Shown: positions 1 through 8,214 of the stretch, one piece after another
How positions within the stretch are numbered: position 1 is the first letter of the stretch
Layout of the letters: each line of letters starts with the position of its first letter
NCBI RefSeq assembly: GCF_002159945.1
Contig: NZ_NFJQ01000001.1
Location: 62,001 to 126,000, forward strand
DNA length: 64,000 bases
Reading direction: 5' to 3'
From: Cloacibacillus sp. An23
GTDB lineage: Bacteria > Synergistota > Synergistia > Synergistales > Synergistaceae
The notes under the pieces: model-generated
What the model saw: the letters and a program-made list of their open reading frames with translations, nothing else
What the model was told of the DNA's origin: nothing
The model's database searches: none
Translations under genes and position numbers: made by a program

Positions 1-197
1 TGGGCCGAGACGTTTCCTATGCGGAGCGCGCGGGCCGCCTCCGCCCTTTCCTCCGCCAGCCGCAGCGACGAATCGAGGGCGAGCGCCAGCAGTGAGAGCA
101 GAGCCGTCGAGGCGGCGAGGACGTATATCAGCGTGAAGCCGCGCTTTTTACGCGGCCAGGCGCGGAGCTCAGCCCTGCCGGCGGCGAAGTTTTTCAA
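1..197 (-). CDS. Prepilin-like protein, N-terminal part only
   Basis: This reading frame leaves the window at base 1, so only about 65 residues are visible. After a short basic leader (WPRKKRG) comes FTLIYVLAA and a long hydrophobic stretch, followed by a charged, probably helical part. That is the layout of a type IV prepilin or type II pseudopilin cut by prepilin peptidase after the Gly. Position 5 after the cut is Tyr, not the usual Glu, which would fit a minor or tip pseudopilin. The start is unsure: a TTG at 197, inside the end of rnc, is the first candidate found. It overlaps rnc by 29 bases in another frame, which suggests translational coupling at the end of the fab operon. Family assignment rests only on the N-terminal signature. 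Confidence 0.5.
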   Translation of the reverse strand, partial: MKNFAAGRAELRAWPRKKRGFTLIYVLAASTALLSLLALALDSSLRLAEERAEAARALRIGNVSA

Positions 198-864
198 GAG
201 CGATTTTTGCTGCGGCGAACTCGGCTTCTTTTATTGAGGGCCCCCAGGCTTCGGCGGAAAGTCCGCCACCCGCCGTGAGTCCGACTTTGAAGCTGCTGGC
301 GTGCTCCGGGCCGCGCCGCTCGAGCAGTTTGTAGACTGGGGCTGACTCGCCGGATCCCTGCAAAAGCTCCTGAAGCTCTGTTTTCGGATCCTTTTCCATG
401 ACCGGCGCGGCGGCCTCCTCCTTAGTGTCGAGGAAGCGCGAGACCACGCCGCGCGCGGCCTCGTATCCGCCGTCGCGGAAGACGGCGCCGAAGACGGCCT
501 CGACGCAGTCCGCCGCCATCGAGCCGGTGGGGGTTTTAATACTTTTCCCTAGGCGTATGAGCGGTTTCAGCCCGTTGGCCGAGGCCCAGTCGTTAAGGCT
601 GTTTTTGCAGACGAGGCGCGCGCGCAGCCGCGTCATCTCGCCTTCGCTGAAATCCGGGTAGGCGGAGAAGAGCCGCTCCGAGGTGAACAGTTCAAGCACG
701 GCGTCGCCTAAAAACTCGAGCCGCTCGTTGTAGGACGAGCCGTTTTCGTTCGCGTAGGAAGAATGGGTCAGCGCCTCAGTCAGAAGCGCCGCGTCCTTAA
801 ATTCGTAACCCAGCTTTAATTGAAAGGCGCGAAGTTCTTCTTCGCGCCTTTTGTCGTTCTTCAT
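169..864 (-). CDS. rnc: Ribonuclease III
   Basis: Endonuclease that cuts double-stranded RNA, chiefly rRNA precursors and structured mRNAs, in the cytoplasm. The 231 residues have the normal two-domain build: an N-terminal nuclease domain with the signature NERLEFLGD (46-54) and the second acidic cluster ADCVEAVFGA (118-127), then a double-stranded-RNA-binding domain from about 160 to the end (KTELQELLQ through AAAKIALEKL). All acidic residues expected for metal binding are present. It lies 9 bases after fabF in the same direction, so it is probably read from the fatty-acid operon; fab-rnc linkage is common in bacteria. The start ATG begins MKNDKRREEELRAF. Confidence 0.96.
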   Translation of the reverse strand: MKNDKRREEELRAFQLKLGYEFKDAALLTEALTHSSYANENGSSYNERLEFLGDAVLELFTSERLFSAYPDFSEGEMTRLRARLVCKNSLNDWASANGLKPLIRLGKSIKTPTGSMAADCVEAVFGAVFRDGGYEAARGVVSRFLDTKEEAAAPVMEKDPKTELQELLQGSGESAPVYKLLERRGPEHASSFKVGLTAGGGLSAEAWGPSIKEAEFAAAKIALEKLRRRQG

Positions 865-873
865 TGATGTGCG

Positions 874-2124
874 CTATTTAAGGCTCTCTATCGCGAGGAC
901 TCCGTTGTGTCCGCCGAAGCCGAAGCTGTTGATGAGCGCCTTGTCCACCTTCGCGTTCACCGCCTTGTTCGGCACGACGTTGAGCGCGCATTCGGGATCC
1001 GGCGTCTCGAAGTTTATCGTCGGGTGGACGACGCCGCGCTCGAAGGCGAGCAGGGCGGCTATCGTTCCGACGGCGCCGGCCGCGCCGAGGGCGTGTCCTA
1101 TCATCGACTTCGTGGCCTGCACCATGACTTTATCGGAGGCGTCGCCCATGAGACGCTTTATCGCGGCGGTCTCCATCTTCTCGTTGAGAGGCGTTGAGGT
1201 GCCGTGCGCGTTGATGAGGTCTACCTCTTCAGGTTTCCATCCGGCCTTGCGCACCGCCATCGCCATCGCGCGGTAAGCCCCGTCTCCGTCGGGCGACGGC
1301 GCCGTTATATGGTGCGCGTCGCACGAAAGCCCGTAGCCTTTGACCTCCGCGTAGATGTGAGCGCCGCGCGCCTTCGCGTGCTCATACTCTTCAAAGACGA
1401 GGATTCCAGCGCCCTCGCCTATGACGAAGCCGTCACGGTCGAGGTCGAACGGACGCGAGGCGTGCTTCGGGTCGTCGTTGCGGCACGAGAGCGCCTTGAG
1501 CGAGCCGAAACCGGCGGTAGCGAGGGGCGATATGGCGGCTTCCACTCCGCCCGTTATCATGACGTCGGCGTCGCCGCGCACGATGCAGTTGTAAGCCTCG
1601 CCCATGCTGTGTATCGAGCTGGCGCAGGCTGTGACGACGGCCATGTTCGGCCCCTTCGCTCCGAGGCGTATGCCTATGTAGGCGGCGGGCATGTTCGTTA
1701 TCATCATCGGCACCATGAACGGGCTGACGCGGCTCGGCCCCTTCTCGTAGAGCAGGCGGAAGTTTTCTTCTATAGTGTTGATGCCGCCCTCTCCGCTTCC
1801 GACGTAGACTCCGAACATCTCAGGGTCGAGCGCGGCGACGTCGAGTCCCGCGTCGGCGACTGCGAGGTCGGCACCGGCGGCCGCGAAGTGCAGCACGCGG
1901 TCGGTGCGGCGCACCTCTTTCTTGTCAAGCCAGTTCTCGGGGTTGAAGTTCTTGACCTCGGCGGCTATCTTTATGTTGTGCTTCTCTGTGTCGAAAAGAG
2001 TTATGTAATCTACGCCGTTCTCTCCGCGCTCGAGCGCGTTCCAGAACTCGTCTTTTCCGATTCCGATCGGGGTTACGGCACCGCAGCCCGTGATTACCAC
2101 TCTTCTGTCATTCATCGGCGTCAT
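874..2124 (-). CDS. fabF: Beta-ketoacyl-ACP synthase II
   Basis: Elongating condensing enzyme of type II fatty acid synthesis: adds a two-carbon unit from malonyl-ACP to acyl-ACP. The 416 residues match the family length. The active site triad is visible: Cys167 in TACASS, His307 in NAHGTSTPLNE and His344 in KSMIGHALGAAG. The C-terminal glycine-rich loop NSFGFGGHN is also present. The start is set by GGGAGG six bases before the ATG at 2124. It follows acpP by 67 bases and precedes rnc, within the fapR-to-rnc operon. Confidence 0.97.
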   Translation of the reverse strand: MTPMNDRRVVITGCGAVTPIGIGKDEFWNALERGENGVDYITLFDTEKHNIKIAAEVKNFNPENWLDKKEVRRTDRVLHFAAAGADLAVADAGLDVAALDPEMFGVYVGSGEGGINTIEENFRLLYEKGPSRVSPFMVPMMITNMPAAYIGIRLGAKGPNMAVVTACASSIHSMGEAYNCIVRGDADVMITGGVEAAISPLATAGFGSLKALSCRNDDPKHASRPFDLDRDGFVIGEGAGILVFEEYEHAKARGAHIYAEVKGYGLSCDAHHITAPSPDGDGAYRAMAMAVRKAGWKPEEVDLINAHGTSTPLNEKMETAAIKRLMGDASDKVMVQATKSMIGHALGAAGAVGTIAALLAFERGVVHPTINFETPDPECALNVVPNKAVNAKVDKALINSFGFGGHNGVLAIESLK

Positions 2125-2191
2125 AGGTTCCCTCCCTGGAAGAAGGGGGACTACACCACAAAATGCAGCCCCCCGGTTGACTCAGCTGATA

Positions 2192-2443
2192 TTAGTCCTC
2201 GACTCCGAGCTTGCCCTTTACGTACTCCATGGCCTCTCCGACGGTGGTGAGCTTCTCTGCGTCCTCGTCGGGGATTTCGATGTCGAATTCCTCTTCGATG
2301 CCCATGATGAGCTCGACGATGTCGAGCGAGTCTGCGCCGAGGTCCTCGACGAACGAGGCTTCCGGCTTGATCTGATCCTCTTCGGCGTTGAGGCGGTCCA
2401 TTACGATTTCCTTAAGCTTCTGCTGTACTTCTTCCATTTTCAT
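2192..2443 (-). CDS. acpP: Acyl carrier protein
   Basis: Small acidic carrier that holds growing acyl chains on a 4'-phosphopantetheine arm. The protein is 83 residues; the attachment site is Ser39 in GADSLD, and the surrounding helix [16 protein letters not shown] is typical. I place the start at the ATG at 2443 (MKMEEVQQ) because AAAGGAGA sits just upstream; the longer open frame starting at 2491 would add 16 residues across that ribosome binding site and is unlikely. It lies between fabG and fabF, its usual neighbours. Confidence 0.97.
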   Translation of the reverse strand: MKMEEVQQKLKEIVMDRLNAEEDQIKPEASFVEDLGADSLDIVELIMGIEEEFDIEIPDEDAEKLTTVGEAMEYVKGKLGVED

Positions 2444-2519
2444 TGCAAATCTCTCCTTTGGGATATTGGTAGTCTTGGTGTTTTTATACAAAAAGTCTTT
2501 TTCAGACTTTTTCTCTTTT

Positions 2520-3263
2520 CTAGCGCATCGTTATGCCGCCGTCTACGGCGAGCGTCTGCCCCTGTATGTACGCGGCCCCCTCGGATACGAGGAAGGCTAC
2601 GGCCTCCGCGACGTCCTGCGGGGAGCCGGGACGTCCGGCCGGTATGCTCGCGATGAACTGCGACTTCACGTCGTCGGAGAGCACGGCTGTCATGTCGGTC
2701 TCGATGAAGCCCGGAGCCACTGCGTTGACCGTGACGCCGCGCGAGGCAACCTCGCGCGCGAGGCTCTTGACGAAGCCTATCACTCCGGCCTTCGCCGCAG
2801 CGTAGTTGCACTGCCCCGGGCTTCCCTGAAGGCCGTTGACCGACGATACGGCGACTATGCGGCCCCAGCGCCCCTTGAGCATCGGGCGCACGGCCTCTTT
2901 CGCGCAATAGTAAAGCGAGCTGAGGTCGGTTTTTATAACGTCGTCCCAATCGGCGTCTTTCATGCGCATGAGAAGATTGTCGCGCGTGACGCCGGCGTTG
3001 CAGACGAGGATGTTTACGGGGCCGAGCTTTTCCGCGGCGGCCTTGAACATTTCTTTGACTTCCGCCGCGTCCGAGACGTCGGCCTTTACGGCGAAAGCTT
3101 CGCCGCCGGCGGCCGTTATCTCGTTCACGACCTCGTTCGCCGCTTCCTCGGAACGGCTGTAGTTCACCGCCACAGCGCAGCCGCGTCTGGCGAGCTCGAG
3201 AGCTATCGCGCGTCCTATGCCGCGCCCGGCGCCCGTTACGAGCGCAACCTTTTTATCCGGCAT
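2520..3263 (-). CDS. fabG: 3-oxoacyl-ACP reductase
   Basis: NADPH-dependent reductase that converts 3-oxoacyl-ACP to 3-hydroxyacyl-ACP. The 247-residue protein is a classical short-chain dehydrogenase: TGAGRGIG (10-17) for the cofactor, the NAG motif (89-91), catalytic Ser140/141 in AVSSVNG, and Tyr154 with Lys158 in YAAAK. The C-terminus ([12 protein letters not shown]) is the usual FabG ending. Its first codons overlap the end of fabD by 11 bases, and acpP follows at 76 bases, so it is part of the same operon. Confidence 0.97.
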   Translation of the reverse strand: MPDKKVALVTGAGRGIGRAIALELARRGCAVAVNYSRSEEAANEVVNEITAAGGEAFAVKADVSDAAEVKEMFKAAAEKLGPVNILVCNAGVTRDNLLMRMKDADWDDVIKTDLSSLYYCAKEAVRPMLKGRWGRIVAVSSVNGLQGSPGQCNYAAAKAGVIGFVKSLAREVASRGVTVNAVAPGFIETDMTAVLSDDVKSQFIASIPAGRPGSPQDVAEAVAFLVSEGAAYIQGQTLAVDGGITMR

Positions 3264-4209
3264 CGCGCGCGCTCCTCAGATAGTCCGCCGCAGCCACGAG
3301 TTCCTGCGAGTCGGAGACGGAATAGGGCCTCTTGCCCTTGCATATCTTTCTGACAAGGCCGGAGAGGACGCTTCCGGGGCCGAGCTCTATGTAGCCCTCG
3401 ACGCCCTCCTTCTCCATTTCAAGTACCGACTGCGACCAGAGGACCGGCGAGTAGGTCTGTGTGTAGAGCGCATCGCGCACGGCTCCGACCTTTTGGACGG
3501 CGCGGGCCGTCGCGTTGGCTATTATCGGGAATTTCGGGTCGTGCCACTCTATCTGGGCGAAGGCTTCTTTAAGCTCGTCCGCGACGGGGCGCATGAGGGC
3601 GCAGTGGAACGGGGCGCTCACGCGCAGAGGGACGACCTTCGCCGTATATTTCTGCTCGATGAGCGCGACGGCGCGGGCTACGGCTGTAGCGTGCCCGGAT
3701 ATGACTATCTGCTTCGGCGAGTTGATGTTGGCGGCCTGGCAGACTTCGCCCTGAGCAGCCTCGCTGCATATCTCGCTCACTTCGCCGAGCTCGAGGCCTA
3801 TTATCGCCGCCATCGAGCCGACTCCGAGAGGCACGGCGTCCTGCATGAGTCTGCCGCGCTTATGGACGAGGCGCACTCCGTCGGCGACGGAAATGGCTCC
3901 GGCGGCGACGAGCGCCGTGTATTCTCCGAGGCTGTGACCGGCCATGCACACCGGCTCCACGGCGGTGCCGAGCTCCTGCTCGAGCGCTCGGAACATCGCG
4001 ACGCTGACGGTGAGTATCGCAGGCTGGGTTATCTCTGTATGAGCGAGCTGCTCCGGCGTGCCGTTGAATATTATGTCGCTCAGCGAGAAGCCAAGAGCTT
4101 CGTCCGCTTCGTCAAAAATCCTTTTCGCCGCGATATATTTATCGCAGACGTCCTTCCCCATTCCGGGGCGCTGCGCGCCCTGCCCGGGGAATATCATCGC
4201 ATATTTCAT
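3253..4209 (-). CDS. fabD: Malonyl-CoA:ACP transacylase
   Basis: Moves the malonyl group from CoA to ACP, supplying the extender unit for FabH and FabF. The 318 residues include FPGQGAQRPGMG at the N-terminus, the nucleophile Ser93 in GHSLGEY, the conserved Gln in TQPAIL (61-66), and the catalytic His in APFHCALM near residue 202. The start overlaps the end of fabK by 4 bases and the end overlaps fabG by 11, so translation is probably coupled. Confidence 0.97.
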   Translation of the reverse strand: MKYAMIFPGQGAQRPGMGKDVCDKYIAAKRIFDEADEALGFSLSDIIFNGTPEQLAHTEITQPAILTVSVAMFRALEQELGTAVEPVCMAGHSLGEYTALVAAGAISVADGVRLVHKRGRLMQDAVPLGVGSMAAIIGLELGEVSEICSEAAQGEVCQAANINSPKQIVISGHATAVARAVALIEQKYTAKVVPLRVSAPFHCALMRPVADELKEAFAQIEWHDPKFPIIANATARAVQKVGAVRDALYTQTYSPVLWSQSVLEMEKEGVEGYIELGPGSVLSGLVRKICKGKRPYSVSDSQELVAAADYLRSARDAG

Positions 4210-5153
4210 CTGACGTATCTCTCCGATTCTGAAAGGATGGAATTCATCTCTGTTACGACGCTTTCTATGATGGAAGCTGCAGGCTCTATCGCTTTGACGA
4301 GCCCGGCGGACTGGCCGGACATGAACGAGCCCATGTCCGAATCTCCTTCGACCACGGCGAGGCGCAGCTTGCCTGCGCCGAGGGCTTCGAGTTCCGAAGC
4401 CGGGGCGTTTCCGGCCTCAAGCTCCTCGAACTGTTTGGTGAATTTATTTTTCAGAGCGCGGACCGGGTGCCCGAGCGAGCGTCCTGTGACTACGGTCGCC
4501 CTGTCGTTCGCTTTGATTATCTTTTCTTTATAATTGACGTGCGCGTTGCACTCAGAGGCACAGACGAAGCGAGTGCCCATCTGGACGCCGCTCGCGCCGA
4601 GCATGAAGGCCGCCGCCATGCCGCGTCCGTCCGCGATGCCGCCCGCCGCGATGACAGGGATCTTAACCGCGTCGGCTACCTGCGGCACGAGGTTCATCGT
4701 CGTCGTCTCTCCTATATGCCCGCCGGACTCCATGCCCTCGGCGACCACCGCGTCGGCTCCCTGCTTCTCCACGCGCTCCGCGAGAGCGACGGCGGCGACG
4801 ACCGGAATGATTATCGTGCCAAGCGGTTTGAGGCGCTCGATGACCTTGCCTGGCTGTCCCGCCCCGGTCGTAACGACAGGGACGCGGTATTTCGCCGCGA
4901 GCTCCAGCGCGTCGCCCGCGGTCGGCGACATAAGCATTATGTTGAGGCCGAACGGCTTGTCGGTGAGGGTCTTTATCTTCTGAAGCTGCTGCTCAAGAAG
5001 TTCTGGCGGCATATTCGCCCCCGCTATGATGCCGAGGCCTCCGCCGTTGCTGACGGCCGCGGCGAGGTCCGCATCCGCGACCCAGGCCATGCCGCCCTGG
5101 ATTATCGGGTATTTGATTTTCAGAAGTTTGGTGATGGCGTTGTTTTCAAACAT
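4206..5153 (-). CDS. fabK: Enoyl-ACP reductase II (FMN type)
   Basis: FMN-dependent enzyme carrying out the last reduction of each fatty-acid cycle; it belongs to the nitronate monooxygenase-like TIM-barrel family and is unrelated to FabI. The 315 residues begin FENNAITKLLKIKYPIIQGGMAWV, with the phosphate-binding GGIADGRGMAAAFMLGASGVQMGT stretch in the middle. Placement between fabH and fabD identifies it as FabK and not a nitronate monooxygenase. No FabI, FabL or FabV is visible in the window. Triclosan tolerance would be expected from the family but is not shown by the sequence. Confidence 0.93.
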   Translation of the reverse strand: MFENNAITKLLKIKYPIIQGGMAWVADADLAAAVSNGGGLGIIAGANMPPELLEQQLQKIKTLTDKPFGLNIMLMSPTAGDALELAAKYRVPVVTTGAGQPGKVIERLKPLGTIIIPVVAAVALAERVEKQGADAVVAEGMESGGHIGETTTMNLVPQVADAVKIPVIAAGGIADGRGMAAAFMLGASGVQMGTRFVCASECNAHVNYKEKIIKANDRATVVTGRSLGHPVRALKNKFTKQFEELEAGNAPASELEALGAGKLRLAVVEGDSDMGSFMSGQSAGLVKAIEPAASIIESVVTEMNSILSESERYVR

Positions 5154-5167
5154 TGCAGATCCGCTCC

Positions 5168-6130
5168 TTACGCTTCATACAACAGCGCGCCCAGCGTCAT
5201 ACCGGCGCCGAAAGCCATAAAGAGAACCTTTTCGCCGCTTTTGATGCTGCCGGATTTCATAGCCTCGTCCAGCGTCACCATCAATGAGGCGGCCGACGTG
5301 TTGCCGTATTGTTCAAGATTCATGAGAGTGCGCTCCGTGGAAACTCCGAGGCGCTTGAAAAGGCTGTCTATTATGCGGGTGTTGGCCTGGTGCAGCACCC
5401 AGAAGCCTATCTCCGCCGGCTCGACGCCCGCTTTTTCGCAGAAGCTTTTTATAAATGGAGGAAGGTGGACGTTGACGAACTTGAACACCTCCGCCCCGTG
5501 CATACGGAGAACCGGATTATCGCGGCCTTCTTCCTTGTCTATCGTTATGAGGCGGTACTTCGAACCGTCGGCCTTGACCTCGCCGGCCGCGAAACGGGGG
5601 CCGCCGTCCTCGGAGCGCGTTAGCACGGCCGCGCCGGCGCCGTCGCCGAAAAGTATGCAGGTGCTGCGGTCGCTCCAGTCGAGCACGTCTTCAAAATCCT
5701 CCGAGCCTATGACGAGGACGTTTTTCCACACGCCGCTCGCGATGCCGGTGACGGCGGTCAGCATGGCGGTAAGGCTTCCTGTGCAGCCGGCGAGCACGTC
5801 GTATGCTCCGGCGTTGACCGCTCCGAGCATGCCCTGGATCTTGGCGGCCGTGCTCGGGCAGACCGTGTCGGGCGTATTGGTGGCCAAGATCACGAGGTCG
5901 AGCTCCGAGGCGTCAATTCCCGCGTCCTCAAGCGCGGCGAGCCCCGCCTTGTACGCGAGGTCGCTGCATTTCACGCCCTCGCCGGCGAAATGGCGCTTCC
6001 GTATGCCTGTGCGCGTCACTATCCATTCGTCGCTCGTGTCGAGAATTTTTTCAAAGTCAAAATTCGTCATTACCTTCTCGGGAATATATTTCCCCGTTCC
6101 GGCGATTCTGACAGGAAATCCGCTAATCAT
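5168..6130 (-). CDS. fabH: Beta-ketoacyl-ACP synthase III
   Basis: Starts fatty acid synthesis by condensing acyl-CoA with malonyl-ACP. The 320 residues carry the Cys-His-Asn triad: Cys116 in LAGCTGSL, His247 in VLHQANTRI and Asn277 in YGNTSAAS. The last strand, GEKVLFMAFGAGMTLGALLYE, is canonical. The gene overlaps plsX by 8 bases and precedes fabK by 14. Straight- or branched-chain primer preference cannot be read from the sequence. Confidence 0.97.
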   Translation of the reverse strand: MISGFPVRIAGTGKYIPEKVMTNFDFEKILDTSDEWIVTRTGIRKRHFAGEGVKCSDLAYKAGLAALEDAGIDASELDLVILATNTPDTVCPSTAAKIQGMLGAVNAGAYDVLAGCTGSLTAMLTAVTGIASGVWKNVLVIGSEDFEDVLDWSDRSTCILFGDGAGAAVLTRSEDGGPRFAAGEVKADGSKYRLITIDKEEGRDNPVLRMHGAEVFKFVNVHLPPFIKSFCEKAGVEPAEIGFWVLHQANTRIIDSLFKRLGVSTERTLMNLEQYGNTSAASLMVTLDEAMKSGSIKSGEKVLFMAFGAGMTLGALLYEA

Positions 6131-7136
6131 CGTTACCCTCCGCGCCTTTCGCTATTTCGTTCTGAATTCTCTCAACGCCGTTGCGCCGTATAAAATTCGC
6201 TCCGCTCGTTATCGCGTTGGCGATCGCGTTCGCGCTTGAACGGCCGTGGACCTTCACGACGCTGCCGCATACGCCGAGCACCGGCGAACCGCCGTACCGC
6301 TCCCAGTCGAAGCGTCCCATTATGCGCTTCATGGCCGGAAGCATAAAAAAGCATCCGATCTTCGGAAGCATGTGGTGTTTGTATTCTTCTTTGAGCTGGC
6401 TCTGTATAAGTTCTCCGAGCCCTTCTCCGAATTTGATGACGACGTTGCCCGTGAACCCGTCGCAGACGACGACGTCGGATATTCCGTTCGGGATGTCCTT
6501 GCCCTCGGCGTAGCCCTGAAAGTTGAGCTTCGTCTGCTCGATCAGCGCCCGCGCCGCGGAGATGACCTCGTCGCCCTTAGTCGCCTCCTCGCCGTTGCTG
6601 AGCAGGCGGACGGATGGATTCTCGACGTTTCTGAAAAGTTTCATATATATGGAGCCCATCTGGGCGAACTGCAGAAGGTTCACCGGCTTGCAGCGCACCG
6701 TGCCGCCGACGTCCATCAGCAGAGTGCAGCGGTTGAGCACCGGCAGCACCGCGCCGAGCCCCGGGCGGTCTATCCCTGGGATGCGTCCGAGCAGAAGCAC
6801 GGCGCCAGCCGCTATCGCCCCGGTGTTGCCGGCCGAGACGATGCCGTCCGCTTCGTGCGAGCGAACCATGTTGAAGCAGACGACGAGGCTCGATTTCTTT
6901 TTTCTGCGTATCGAGAGCGACGGCGAGTCGCTTCCCGTTATCACCTCGTCGGTGTGGACTATGCTGAGCCTCGAACGGATCGAAGGCTCGGCAGTCTCTA
7001 TTATCGGCTTGATCCTTTCGCTGTCTCCAGCCAGCGCGACCGAAAGATCCGGATCCTGGCGGCAGGCCTGTATCGCGGCCTTGCAGGGCTCCTCGGGGGC
7101 GTGGTCCCCGCCCATGGCGTCAAGTGCAATCAGCAT
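6123..7136 (-). CDS. plsX: Phosphate acyltransferase PlsX
   Basis: Converts acyl-ACP and phosphate to acyl-phosphate, the acyl donor for the first step of phospholipid synthesis. The 337-residue product starts MLIALDAMGGDHAPEEP and contains the family stretches SAGNTGAIAAGAVL and VCDGFTGNVVIKFGEG. It overlaps fapR by 7 bases upstream and fabH by 8 bases downstream; the fapR-plsX-fab order is the same as in Bacillus, where it is the core FapR regulon. PlsY and PlsC are not in the window. Confidence 0.97.
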   Translation of the reverse strand: MLIALDAMGGDHAPEEPCKAAIQACRQDPDLSVALAGDSERIKPIIETAEPSIRSRLSIVHTDEVITGSDSPSLSIRRKKKSSLVVCFNMVRSHEADGIVSAGNTGAIAAGAVLLLGRIPGIDRPGLGAVLPVLNRCTLLMDVGGTVRCKPVNLLQFAQMGSIYMKLFRNVENPSVRLLSNGEEATKGDEVISAARALIEQTKLNFQGYAEGKDIPNGISDVVVCDGFTGNVVIKFGEGLGELIQSQLKEEYKHHMLPKIGCFFMLPAMKRIMGRFDWERYGGSPVLGVCGSVVKVHGRSSANAIANAITSGANFIRRNGVERIQNEIAKGAEGNDD

Positions 7137-7720
7137 TTCTCGTCCCCCATTTTCTCGTTATTGTGAGGCTCTATCGCGGCGACGACGAAACGCCCTACGA
7201 ATATCTCACGTTCGCCAATTTTTGAGTGAACGCTCACCACGTATTTGTTGCCTTTGTGCGTGCCGACCTTCGAACGCGCGATTATCCTTTCGCCGACATA
7301 TGCCGGCTGGCAGTATTTGAGCCGCGCGGCGGCGGTGACGACCATTTCCGCGTCTATCGTCGCGATGGCGAGCGAAGCGGCCTGCGCGTAGATGTAGTAG
7401 TCTCCGACCATGTCCGTAGTGCGAAAGGCCATGTCCGGAGTCGCCGTTATCGCGGAGAGCGCCCAACTGTTGGGCTCGAGACCGAGAAGCTCGCCTACGA
7501 CCTCGTCGTCGCGCAGCGACTTCAGACGGCTCGATGCGTGCTCCGCCATCGCGCGCGTCCTCTCGCGGAGCTCAGGTATCGCGAGCAGGCCGCGGTCCAG
7601 CCTTACGGTGCTGAGGCTGACCCCGAGCTTAGAGGATATTTCCTCGTCGGTGAGCAGGGGGTTCGTCTCTATCAGTTTTAAGAGTTGGCTGTGACGCCGC
7701 TTTCTGCTTTCTGAGCGCAT
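7130..7720 (-). CDS. fapR: Fatty acid and phospholipid regulator FapR
   Basis: Repressor of lipid synthesis genes whose DNA binding is relieved by malonyl-CoA. The 196 residues show an N-terminal winged helix (RRHSQLLKLIETNPLLTDEEISSKL, then VSLSTVRLDR as recognition helix), a linker helix, and a hot-dog effector domain from about 75 (DEVVGELLGLEPNSWALSAI to VGRFVVAAIEPHN). It is the first gene of the operon fapR-plsX-fabHKDG-acpP-fabF-rnc. A promoter and an imperfect palindrome resembling a FapR box lie directly upstream, so autoregulation is likely. Confidence 0.93.
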   Translation of the reverse strand: MRSESRKRRHSQLLKLIETNPLLTDEEISSKLGVSLSTVRLDRGLLAIPELRERTRAMAEHASSRLKSLRDDEVVGELLGLEPNSWALSAITATPDMAFRTTDMVGDYYIYAQAASLAIATIDAEMVVTAAARLKYCQPAYVGERIIARSKVGTHKGNKYVVSVHSKIGEREIFVGRFVVAAIEPHNNEKMGDEKC

Positions 7721-7746
7721 TCTATTCTCCTAAAAACAAGCTCGTC

Positions 7747-7763
7747 TTATGAGCTGGTCTTAA
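7747..7763 (-). promoter_or_regulatory. Probable FapR operator
   Basis: On the minus strand the 17 bases read TTAAGACCAGCTCATAA, an imperfect palindrome whose 8-base arms agree at 6 positions. From memory the Bacillus FapR box has the form TTA-GAC-AG-T--TAA, and this site matches at most of those positions. It sits just downstream of the predicted -10 and about 27 bases before fapR, where a bound repressor would block initiation. The role is inferred from position and similarity. Confidence 0.55.
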
Positions 7764-7771
7764 CAGCAGAC

Positions 7772-7800
7772 AAGATATTATATGCGGGCGGAGTTGTCAA
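7772..7800 (-). promoter_or_regulatory. Promoter of the fapR-fab operon
   Basis: On the minus strand a perfect TTGACA (-35, 7795-7800) is followed after 17 bases by TATCTT (-10, 7772-7777); an overlapping TATAAT at 7777-7782 has a spacing of only 12. This is the only clear sigma-70-like site ahead of fapR. Confidence 0.6.
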
Positions 7801-7869
7801 TACCGTTCCCTATATTTTCTGCAAGGATTTTTTTAATTTTCCGTTTCCGGTATGGCGGGCGAAAGGATA

Positions 7870-7905
7870 AAAGAAGCGCGGCGGCGGATAAACCCGCTGC
7901 CGCGC
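7870..7905 (-). terminator. Terminator after rpmF
   Basis: Minus-strand hairpin: GCGCGGC pairs with GCCGCGC, one mismatch, then GCGG with CCGC around a 6-base loop, followed by TTCTTTT. It lies between the stop of rpmF and the fapR promoter and separates the two operons. Confidence 0.7.
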
Positions 7906-7927
7906 GGCGTGAGTCTCTGAAAAAAAT

Positions 7928-8128
7928 TTATTCAGCGGTCTTCTCTTCAGTGATTTTGAGAACCTGACGGCCCTTGTAGAAGCCGCAGGCCGGGCAGGCG
8001 CGGTAGGTCTCTATGACTTCGCCGCAGTGTTTGCACGTCGTGAGGCTGGGGGCTTCGAGAGAGCCGAGCCAGTGAGCTTTGCGGTTGTGCGTGCGGGAGT
8101 GGGATACTCGCCTTTTTGGAGTTGCCAT
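7928..8128 (-). CDS. rpmF: 50S ribosomal protein L32
   Basis: Structural protein of the large ribosomal subunit. The 66 residues start MATPKRRVSHSRTHNRKAHW, the family hallmark, and contain a zinc-ribbon, CKHC at 33-36 and CPAC at 46-49 (all four Cys kept). I chose the ATG at 8128; the open frame extends upstream to 8170 but the extra residues do not resemble L32. It follows yceD by 86 bases; yceD-rpmF pairing is widespread, often just upstream of fatty acid genes as here. Confidence 0.97.
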   Translation of the reverse strand: MATPKRRVSHSRTHNRKAHWLGSLEAPSLTTCKHCGEVIETYRACPACGFYKGRQVLKITEEKTAE

Positions 8129-8214
8129 TGTTTTTTCCCCCCTTAGATCTTCACCGGTACATATTGCCAACTGGGTAATTTTATCACTACTTCCAGTTTT
8201 TTGCAGTAATTATT

